A stretch of DNA of 15,281 nucleotides from Bacteroidales bacterium. Lineage in GTDB: Bacteria; Bacteroidota; Bacteroidia; Bacteroidales; UBA932. The notes beneath the pieces are model-generated. The model did not search any database. It was not told the DNA's origin and saw nothing but the letters and a program-made list of their open reading frames with translations. Shown here piece after piece: positions 1 to 5,322 of this stretch (positions within the stretch are counted from its first letter, which is position 1; each line of letters begins with the position of its first letter). The DNA is taken from assembly GCA_016285215.1 (NCBI GenBank), contig JAEEQI010000046.1, forward strand, positions 1-15,281, in the 5' to 3' direction. A program made the position numbers and the translations under genes.

Positions 1-383
1 TTGGCCATCGCTGCGGGATAGACGTAGCTCACGCTCATATCCTTGTAGGGGTTGTCCAGCGTGAAAGTGAACGTGGCGGACTTTCCTCCGTTGGTGATGT
101 CGCCTTCGGTCAGCGGCGCACTCACCGCCTTCACGTGATCATTGCCCTTGTTCTTCCAGTAGTAAATAGCCATCGTCTCGCCCACGGCGAAAGTCTTCAC
201 GCCCTCTGCGGTCAGGGCCTTGGTGCCGTCCGCAGCGAAGCCCACGGTGGTGGTCAGGGTGACGATGTTATCTTTCGGAGTTGCAGGAGTTTCCATCTCC
301 TGGCTCTCTACCTTGTTGCAGGAGGTTCCAAGCATGCCCATGGCAACGAGGGCGGCCATGCCGATGTGTGTAATCTTTTTCAT
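1..383 (-). CDS. Fimbrillin-like lipoprotein, N-terminal part (runs off window)
   Basis: The reading frame starts at ATG 381-383 on the minus strand and is still open at base 1, so about 127 N-terminal residues are seen. It opens with MKKITHIGMAALVAMGMLGTSC, a signal peptide with Cys22 as the likely lipidated residue, so the product should be an envelope lipoprotein. The mature part begins with a charged stretch, then a beta-rich segment with VTLTTTVGF, GTKAL, FAVGETMAIYYW and a later YPAAMA. This arrangement resembles the N-terminal domains of fimbrillin-like and related Bacteroidales surface lipoproteins; I recognise it by pattern, without a database match. Such proteins serve as pilus subunits or surface adhesin-like lipoproteins, but the function here is inferred. 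It lies 24 bases behind the 43-residue gene at 408-539 and probably shares its transcript. There is no Shine-Dalgarno; the bases before the ATG are A-rich. Confidence 0.75.
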   Translation of the reverse strand, partial: MKKITHIGMAALVAMGMLGTSCNKVESQEMETPATPKDNIVTLTTTVGFAADGTKALTAEGVKTFAVGETMAIYYWKNKGNDHVKAVSAPLTEGDITNGGKSATFTFTLDNPYKDMSVSYVYPAAMA

Positions 384-407
384 TGCTTTCTTCGTTTTTA
401 TGGGTTG

Positions 408-539
408 TTACTCGATTACCAGCTCGTTCCAGTTGTAGTCCTCGACTTCGGCACCAAGGCTCTGGCAGATGACGCCTTCCTGTTTCATCTCCACAACACT
501 AATTGTGGGGACTTCGTAAAGTTCTCTTTGTTTTGTCAT
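408..539 (-). CDS. Small 43-residue protein upstream of the lipoprotein
   Basis: A short minus-strand frame runs from ATG 537-539 to TAA 408-410 and encodes 43 residues. It begins MTKQRELYEVPTISVVEMK, continues EGVICQSLG, and has an acidic, aromatic tail ending DYNWNELVIE. It has no signal peptide and no membrane segment, one cysteine (Cys25), and net negative charge. Short proteins with a YE-P-I-VVE-E-(I/L)-C-S pattern are, as I recall, often found beside Bacteroidales surface-lipoprotein genes and are usually left unannotated; I know no assigned function. Support for coding: a clear start, an A/T-rich leader typical of the phylum, a candidate promoter about 60 bases upstream, a 24-base gap to the lipoprotein on the same strand, and a protein-like composition. 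It could be a leader peptide or a partner of the lipoprotein. No homology search was possible. Confidence 0.6.
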   Translation of the reverse strand: MTKQRELYEVPTISVVEMKQEGVICQSLGAEVEDYNWNELVIE

Positions 540-597
540 GGTTTTTATTTAAAGTTATTGTTATAATCCTTGGGTTTGGGGACAAACACAATAAGGT

Positions 598-629
598 CGA
601 AAATAGAGTAAACGATACGAAAAAACAAT
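598..629 (-). promoter_or_regulatory. Candidate Bacteroidetes-type promoter for the 43-aa/lipoprotein unit
   Basis: On the minus strand a -33-like ATTG (626-629) is followed after exactly 20 bases by TATTTTCG (598-605), a one-mismatch version of the -7 motif TAnnTTTG. Transcription would start near 593, giving a leader of roughly 55 bases before the ATG at 539. That leader would begin with a small hairpin, GTTTG-GGGA-CAAAC (574-587 on plus). The match is imperfect and no start site has been measured. Confidence 0.4.
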
Positions 630-638
630 GGGGGGGGG
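630..638. repeat. Homopolymer tract of nine G (C on the transcribed-gene strand)
   Basis: Nine consecutive G residues (nine C on minus) directly abut the upstream side of the candidate -33 box of the small-protein/lipoprotein unit. On the other side lie the operator-like repeats at 645-687. The run stands out in AT-rich surroundings. Such tracts are prone to slipped-strand length change. Confidence 0.9.
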
Positions 639-644
639 TAAAAT

Positions 645-687
645 TTGACGTAAAGTCAAGAAATCAATGCAAAAATTTACGCAAAGT
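645..687. promoter_or_regulatory. Operator-like dyad and direct repeats upstream of the poly-G tract
   Basis: TTGAC-GTAAA-GTCAA at 645-659 is a perfect 5-base dyad. Its core ACGTAAAGT (648-656) recurs as ACGCAAAGT (679-687), 31 bases away start to start, about three helical turns, and both copies are preceded by an AAAATTT stretch. This is the arrangement expected of two binding sites for an activator or repressor just upstream of the promoter. No regulator is identified. Confidence 0.4.
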
Positions 688-689
688 AG

Positions 690-985
690 GTTTTTCGCGT
701 TTTGAAACATGGGTTTGGAACGTGTGAAACAACAAAAAATACACCAGGTCACGGGGCGTAAGCTGTGGAACGGAACAAACAGTATTAAGCTACCAGAGAG
801 ACTGACTTATTTGTGCATCAATTCATTTCCTTCGAATAATTCCACTGCTGGACGGAGTTTTCCGAAAATTCTCAAATTTTAATCTGTCGTTTTTCCAAAA
901 AATCTCATAATTTATATCACTCATGGACAAATGCAATCCTCTGCAATCCAATCCGTTCCATGTTTGTTAACTGTTGGAGTCACAG
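690..985. other. AT-rich stretch without a convincing gene
   Basis: Between the upstream regulatory region of the lipoprotein unit and the terminator at 986-1020 I see no gene I can support. The composition is visibly more AT-rich than the flanking coding DNA, especially 840-940. The only short frames are a 33-codon minus-strand frame (823-924) and a few under 20 codons. No tRNA, known RNA motif, insertion-sequence end or repeat was recognised. A decayed gene or a small RNA ending at the terminator cannot be excluded. Confidence 0.5.
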
Positions 986-1020
986 AAAAGCCCCGTCTGA
1001 TTTTTTCAGATGGGGCTTTT
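986..1020. terminator. Bidirectional rho-independent terminator
   Basis: AAAAGCCCCGTCTGA (986-1000) and TCAGATGGGGCTTTT (1006-1020) form a 15-bp stem with one G-T pair and a five-T loop. An A run leads in and a T run leads out, so it can work on both strands. It lies 16 bases beyond the stop of the AlkD-family gene (minus), for which it is the natural terminator. On the plus strand there is no recognised gene feeding into it. Confidence 0.85.
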
Positions 1021-1036
1021 CGTTAGGGTGCTTAAA

Positions 1037-1735
1037 CTAAGGGCGTGCCAGGTAATGGCTTCGCTCAGGGTCGGGGAACTTTTCTATGGCGTAGCGGAGC
1101 ATGGTCCGGGGCATGGAAGGGTATCGGGGCTCTAGGAAAGCCACCAGGGCCGCCTTGTCGCGTTTTCCTGCCTCGCGGAGCAGCCAGCCCACGGCTTTGT
1201 GAATGAGGTCGTGCGGGTGATGTAGAAGGATATCGGCGATGGCGAAGGTGTCGTCCAGTTGCCCATGACGGATAAAGGTCATGGTGCTTACCATTCCTAT
1301 CCGCTGCTCCCATATCGTTTTCCCGTTCCGGGCCATGTTGTATAGCAGACTCCGGTCCTTATTCAGCAGCCACATCCCCAGCAGCGGGTAGCAAGACAGG
1401 TCCACTAGGTCCCAGTTGTTTATGTACTCAGTATGTGAGAGGTAGAAGTCTACACATTTCTGCTGGAGTTCACCAGCGTGTTTGAAGATTTCCACCAGGG
1501 TTAGCAGGGCGGCGAGGCGAACCTCGTGATACTCACTGGTTATGCATTCCTCCAAGTCATCGAATGTCACTGACTTCCAGCAGTCTTTGACTACTGAACG
1601 AGTCACAGGAACCTTGATTCCCAGAAATTTATCTCCATGACCGTACTGTCCGGGGCCGGTCTTGAAGAAGCGGGCCAGTCCCTCCACCTGGGAAGGATCG
1701 GCCTTGGTGAGCATATTAGTCAGAAGATTATTCAT
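1037..1735 (-). CDS. DNA alkylation repair protein (AlkD-family glycosylase)
   Basis: The 232-residue product matches the AlkD family of HEAT-repeat DNA glycosylases, which excise alkylated bases such as N3- and N7-alkylpurines in base excision repair. The helical repeat body covers almost the whole chain. Residues corresponding to the known AlkD DNA-contact and catalytic set are visible: Trp108 and Asp112 in NWDLVD, Arg145 in IWEQRI, and Trp184 in KAVGWLLRE. The family end motif MPRTMLRYAIEKFP is at 208-221. The start MNNLLTNML was chosen because the length fits the family and a perfect -7 promoter motif sits only seven bases upstream. A longer frame reaching 2134 runs through the repeat island and into the rubrerythrin gene and is not real. 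It is a monocistronic cytoplasmic enzyme, followed by the terminator at 986-1020. Confidence 0.9.
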   Translation of the reverse strand: MNNLLTNMLTKADPSQVEGLARFFKTGPGQYGHGDKFLGIKVPVTRSVVKDCWKSVTFDDLEECITSEYHEVRLAALLTLVEIFKHAGELQQKCVDFYLSHTEYINNWDLVDLSCYPLLGMWLLNKDRSLLYNMARNGKTIWEQRIGMVSTMTFIRHGQLDDTFAIADILLHHPHDLIHKAVGWLLREAGKRDKAALVAFLEPRYPSMPRTMLRYAIEKFPDPERSHYLARP

Positions 1736-1742
1736 ACTCTCA

Positions 1743-1750
1743 CAAAGATA
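1743..1750 (-). promoter_or_regulatory. -7 promoter element of the AlkD-family gene
   Basis: The minus strand reads TATCTTTG, an exact match to TAnnTTTG, followed by only seven bases before the ATG at 1735. Transcription would start at or within a couple of bases of the start codon. No good TTTG box is seen 19-21 bases upstream; that position falls in the end of the 1766-1932 repeat island. Confidence 0.55.
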
Positions 1751-1765
1751 CTGGTTTTCCCTGAA

Positions 1766-1932
1766 ACCGTCGCAGGTGGAAGGGAAAAGTGTCGCAGGTG
1801 GAAGGGAAAACTGTCCCCGGTCCGCATTTTTTCTTCCAACTGCGACGCTAGAATGCACAGAAGGCCGAAAAACGTCGCAGGCCAGCCGAAAAATGCGGAC
1901 CTGCGACGCTTCAAGGTGTGACCTGCGACGGT
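1766..1932. repeat. 167-bp island of nested inverted and direct repeats
   Basis: The island is bounded by perfect 12-base inverted repeats, ACCGTCGCAGGT (1766-1777) and ACCTGCGACGGT (1921-1932). Inside are two direct copies of GTCGCAGGTGGAAGGGAAAA (1769-1788, 1791-1810) on a 22-base period and an inverted near-copy CTTCCAACTGCGAC (1833-1846). There is also a 13-base inverted pair, GGTCCGCATTTTT (1819-1831) with AAAAATGCGGACC (1889-1901). CTGCGACG (1840-1847) pairs with CGTCGCAG (1873-1880). The unit GTCGCAG or its complement occurs six times. It fills nearly the whole gap between rubrerythrin and the AlkD-family gene. It codes for nothing evident and resembles a REP/MITE-like cluster. Confidence 0.8.
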
Positions 1933-1938
1933 CAGAAA

Positions 1939-2493
1939 CTATTTCTCGAAGAACCGTTTGTAGAGCCCCAGGAAACCGGCGCCGTGGCGGGCTTCGTCGC
2001 GGGCCATTTCGTGGACGGTGTCGTGGATGGCGTCCAGACCCAGTTCCTTGGCACGTTTGGCGATGAGGAACTTGCCTTCGCAGGCTCCTTCTTCGGCCTC
2101 GTAACGTTTCTTGAGGTTGGTCTTGGTGTCCCAAACCACTTCACCGAGGAGTTCGGCAATGCGGGCGGCGTGGTCGGCCTCTTCGAAAGCGTAGCGCTTG
2201 AAGGCTTCGGCAATCTCGGGATAGCCCTCTCTGTCGGCCTGACGGCTCATGGCCAGGTACATACCTACTTCTGAGCATTCACCGGCAAAATGGTCTTGAA
2301 GGCCGGCCCAGATTTCCGGGTCGCAGCCCTTGGCTATGCCCAGGACGTGCTCGGCGGCGTACTGGGGCTTGTCACCACCTTCTTTGATTTCAACAAACTT
2401 TTCGGCCTTGGCATGGCATACAGGGCATTCTGCGGGGGGAGTGGGACCTTCGTGTACGTATCCGCACACCAGGCATCTGAATTTCTTTTTCAT
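1939..2493 (-). CDS. rbr: Reverse rubrerythrin (rubredoxin domain N-terminal)
   Basis: The 184-residue protein begins with a rubredoxin-like iron site, Cys7-x2-Cys10 in [10 protein letters not shown] and Cys23-x2-Cys26 in CPVC, followed by a ferritin-like diiron four-helix domain from about residue 42. Candidate diiron ligands are Glu72 in AGECSE, Glu105 and His108 in EEADHAARI, Glu162 in HEMARDE, and Glu167 and His170 in DEARHG. With the rubredoxin domain in front, this is the reverse-rubrerythrin layout. Such proteins reduce hydrogen peroxide with electrons from NADH via a partner reductase and protect anaerobes from oxygen; they are sometimes annotated NADH peroxidase. The start MKKKFRC was chosen over a frame start 16 codons upstream because it puts the first cysteine pair at the family position. 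It is divergent from the S9 peptidase gene and followed four bases later by the repeat island. Confidence 0.92.
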   Translation of the reverse strand: MKKKFRCLVCGYVHEGPTPPAECPVCHAKAEKFVEIKEGGDKPQYAAEHVLGIAKGCDPEIWAGLQDHFAGECSEVGMYLAMSRQADREGYPEIAEAFKRYAFEEADHAARIAELLGEVVWDTKTNLKKRYEAEEGACEGKFLIAKRAKELGLDAIHDTVHEMARDEARHGAGFLGLYKRFFEK

Positions 2494-2547
2494 ACAGTCA
2501 GTAGTTTTATGTTTTTGTTTGGAATCATTCAAAAGTTCCAAGTTCTA

Positions 2548-2555
2548 CAAATATA
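2548..2555 (-). promoter_or_regulatory. -7 promoter element of the rubrerythrin gene
   Basis: The minus strand carries TATATTTG, an exact TAnnTTTG match, 54 bases before the ATG at 2493. This leaves a leader of about 50 bases. The -33 region is poor. The divergent S9 peptidase gene has only a weak candidate in the same gap (TATTTTTA, plus strand, about 2568-2575). Confidence 0.5.
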
Positions 2556-2601
2556 TGAAAATTCGCTTATTTTTACTACATTAGCAGAAAATAAATTAGT
2601 T

Positions 2602-5322
2602 ATGAGAAAAAGCCTTCTGATTCTGGCCGCACTGGCCTTGACAACTAGCTTGACAGCCCAGAAGAAACCCCTGGACCACGCGGTTTACGACAGCTGGCAA
2701 TCCGTTGCAAATGTGAACATTACTCCCGCCGGTAACGTAGTGAGCTACGAGGTCAATCCCCAGGAAGGGGACGGCGTCCTCACCATCAAAGTGATGGGTA
2801 AGAAGGGCCGGGAGATTGAAATCCCCCGCGGTTATCGCGCCAGACTCACGGAAGACGAGAAGTTTGCCGTGTGCCTCATCAAGCCCCAGTTCCAGAAAAC
2901 CAGAAGGGCCAAGATCCAGAAAAAGAAGGCCGATGACATGCCCAAAGACAGCCTCGCCATCATTGACCTGGCCACCGGCAAGGTGACCAAGTTCGCCAAT
3001 GTGAGAGACTTCAAGATGGGCAAGCACTCGGTAGACGGCTTTGCCTTCACCACCACGGACACCAGCTTTGTGATGCCAGCCAAGGCCCGCAAGAAGAAGG
3101 AGAAGTTCGGTAATCCGCTGGTAGTTTACCAGTGGGCCGGCGCCAAAATGGACACCCTCCAGAACATAGACAAGTACGAGGTCTCCATCCAGGGTCTGCA
3201 GCTGGGCCTGGTGCGCAAAACCGGCAAGAAAGGCTTTGTGACCGGCTTTTACAGCAAGGCCGATGGCGCAAAATTCCTCACGGACACCGTCACCTGGCAC
3301 GCCGTTCCCAAGTTCAACCAGGAGGCCACGGAAGCCCTCTTCCTGGTGGCCCGCGACACCATTGAAACCGGCAGCAAGCACGCAGAGCTTTACAAATATG
3401 CTAACGGAACGGCCCAGAAGCTGGAAGGCCTTGGCAAACTCCCCGAAGGCTGGGGAATGACCGAAAACAGCTCCTACAGCTTCAGCCACAACGGCCAGCG
3501 CATCTACGTGGGCGTGCAGGAACTCACTCCGCCCAAGGACACCAACCTGGTCTCCTTCGAGCTCCCCGGCCTGGACATCTGGAACTGGGACGCCGCCCAA
3601 CTTCCCCCGGTGCAGAAAGTGAATTTAAGGGCCGATGCCGCCCGCACCTACCCCGTACGCCTGGGCGAAGGCCTGCTTAACGACACCCGCCTGGTGCGCT
3701 ACATGCAGGGCAACCGGGGCGACGGCCCGTATGACCTCAAGGTTCGCACTGTGAACCCCGTGGAGACCCAGTGGAACTACCAGAACACGCAGGCTGTGAG
3801 CGTAGTAGGCCCCAACGGTGAGGCTGCCATCACGGAAGGCCGCATAGCCTCTGTCTCTATGTCCCCGCTGTCCCAGTACGTGATTTGGTGGGATTATCCG
3901 GAGCAGTGCTGGAACATCTACAACAACGCCACCGGTGCCAAGCACGTTCTGGCCCCCGGCGTGAGCTTCTGGGACGAGGACGACGACCACCCCATGATGA
4001 AAGAGGCCTACGGCGTAGCCGGCTGGCTGGAAGGGGAGGGCGCCGTGCTGCTCTATGACAAGTACGATATCTGGAAGGCTCCCGTAGACGGCAGCGCCGC
4101 CACCCGGCTCACCACCGGCCGTGAAAAGAACCTTACCTACCGCTATATCAATACCAAGGACCGCGAGGAAGAGCGCCATATCGGCCCATCTGAGAATATC
4201 CTCGTGAGCATCTTTGACCATGTGACCAAGGAGAACGGCGTGGCCAGCCTGCAAGTGGGCAACCCCGCCAAGACGTTCAAGACCTTGGTGAAGGGCGGTT
4301 ACACCTGGTCCGGCGTGCAGAAGGCCGCCAAGGCCAACGTCTACGCTTACCAGAAGGGTAACTTCAATGAGCAGATGGATGTTTATTATACCACCACGCT
4401 GGGCAAGACCGAGCAGAAGCTCACCGCCATCAACCCCCAGCAGAAAGACTACAACTGGGGCACCGTGGAGCTGTATCATTGGAACGCTTTTGACGGCACC
4501 AAGCTGGACGGCCTCCTCTACAAGCCGGAGGACTTTGACGAGAGCAAGAAGTACCCGGTGATGATCTACTTCTACGAGAAGAACTCCGAAACGCTGTATA
4601 AGAACATTCCGGTGCAGCCCAGCTGGTCCATCATCAACATCACCTTCTACGTGTCCCGCGGATACGTGGTGTTTGTCCCGGACATTGTTTATGCGGGCGG
4701 CATCCCCGGCGAGAGTGCCTACAACTGCATTGTAGCCGGTGCCCAGAGCCTTACCAAGTTCCCTTGGATTGACAAGGACAATATGGCCATCCAGGGCCAG
4801 AGCTGGGGCGGTTACCAGGTGGCCTACCTCATCACCCGCACGGACATGTTCAAATGCGCCGGCGCCGGTGCTCCGGTGAGCAACATGACATCGGCCTATG
4901 GCGGTATCCGCTGGGAAAGCGGCAGCAGCCGTCAGGGCCAGTATGAGCAGGGCCAGAGCCGTATAGGCCGAAGCCTCTGGGACGGCATTGAACTCTATAT
5001 GGAGAATTCGGCCCTCTTTAAGCTGCCCAACGTGACAACGCCGGTGCTCATCATGCACAACGATGCCGACGGCGCCGTCCCGTGGTACCAGGGCATTGAG
5101 ATGTTTATGGGTCTGCGCCGTCTGGGCAAGCCCGCCTGGCTACTGGAGTACAACAACGAGGCTCACAACCTCAAGGAGCGCCGCAACCGTAAGGATCTGA
5201 CCATCCGTCTGCAGCAGTTCTTTGACTACTATATGAAGGGTGCTCCGGAACCGGCCTGGATGAAGACCGGTGTTCCCGCCCTCAAGAAAGATCGTTATTT
5301 TGGCTACGAGTACGCAGAGTAA
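2602..5322 (+). CDS. Exported S9-family prolyl oligopeptidase-type serine peptidase
   Basis: The 906-residue protein begins with a signal peptide, MRKSLLILAALALTTSLTA, with cleavage likely before QKK, so it acts in the periplasm or is secreted. Residues from about 20 to 620 are beta-rich, consistent with the propeller domain of this family. The C-terminal alpha/beta-hydrolase domain starts near 635 (LDGLLYKPEDFD). The catalytic triad is visible: Ser734 in GQSWGGY, Asp823 in HNDADGAVP and His855 in NNEAHNL. These enzymes cleave short peptides, often after proline, and support peptide use by Bacteroidales. The start was set at ATG 2602 because the frame upstream overlaps the rubrerythrin gene antisense and lacks a signal peptide. 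The TAA is followed with no gap by the ATG of the nuclease gene. Substrate specificity cannot be read from sequence. Confidence 0.92.
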   Translation: MRKSLLILAALALTTSLTAQKKPLDHAVYDSWQSVANVNITPAGNVVSYEVNPQEGDGVLTIKVMGKKGREIEIPRGYRARLTEDEKFAVCLIKPQFQKTRRAKIQKKKADDMPKDSLAIIDLATGKVTKFANVRDFKMGKHSVDGFAFTTTDTSFVMPAKARKKKEKFGNPLVVYQWAGAKMDTLQNIDKYEVSIQGLQLGLVRKTGKKGFVTGFYSKADGAKFLTDTVTWHAVPKFNQEATEALFLVARDTIETGSKHAELYKYANGTAQKLEGLGKLPEGWGMTENSSYSFSHNGQRIYVGVQELTPPKDTNLVSFELPGLDIWNWDAAQLPPVQKVNLRADAARTYPVRLGEGLLNDTRLVRYMQGNRGDGPYDLKVRTVNPVETQWNYQNTQAVSVVGPNGEAAITEGRIASVSMSPLSQYVIWWDYPEQCWNIYNNATGAKHVLAPGVSFWDEDDDHPMMKEAYGVAGWLEGEGAVLLYDKYDIWKAPVDGSAATRLTTGREKNLTYRYINTKDREEERHIGPSENILVSIFDHVTKENGVASLQVGNPAKTFKTLVKGGYTWSGVQKAAKANVYAYQKGNFNEQMDVYYTTTLGKTEQKLTAINPQQKDYNWGTVELYHWNAFDGTKLDGLLYKPEDFDESKKYPVMIYFYEKNSETLYKNIPVQPSWSIINITFYVSRGYVVFVPDIVYAGGIPGESAYNCIVAGAQSLTKFPWIDKDNMAIQGQSWGGYQVAYLITRTDMFKCAGAGAPVSNMTSAYGGIRWESGSSRQGQYEQGQSRIGRSLWDGIELYMENSALFKLPNVTTPVLIMHNDADGAVPWYQGIEMFMGLRRLGKPAWLLEYNNEAHNLKERRNRKDLTIRLQQFFDYYMKGAPEPAWMKTGVPALKKDRYFGYEYAE

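Noticed and set aside
561..752. 63-residue minus-strand frame over the promoter region of the small-protein gene
   Set aside because: It covers the G tract and promoter, has a cysteine- and proline-rich composition typical of non-coding DNA, and overlaps regulatory repeats.
823..924. 33-residue minus-strand frame in the AT-rich gap
   Set aside because: A one-mismatch -7 motif lies three bases upstream, but there is no -33 box, no recognisable motif and the length is within chance in AT-rich DNA.
1766..1932. CRISPR array
   Set aside because: The repeated units are not regularly spaced with unique spacers, occur in both orientations, and no cas genes are present.
1736..2134. N-terminal extension of the AlkD-family frame to 2134
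   Set aside because: The extra residues are arginine-rich translation of the repeat island and antisense rubrerythrin DNA; the family length and -7 promoter support the start at 1735.
2596..5058. Long minus-strand frames (2596-3600, 3625-5058) opposite the S9 peptidase gene
   Set aside because: They mirror a well-supported plus-strand gene with an intact catalytic triad; their translations are low-complexity V/L/G/H-rich and show no domain.
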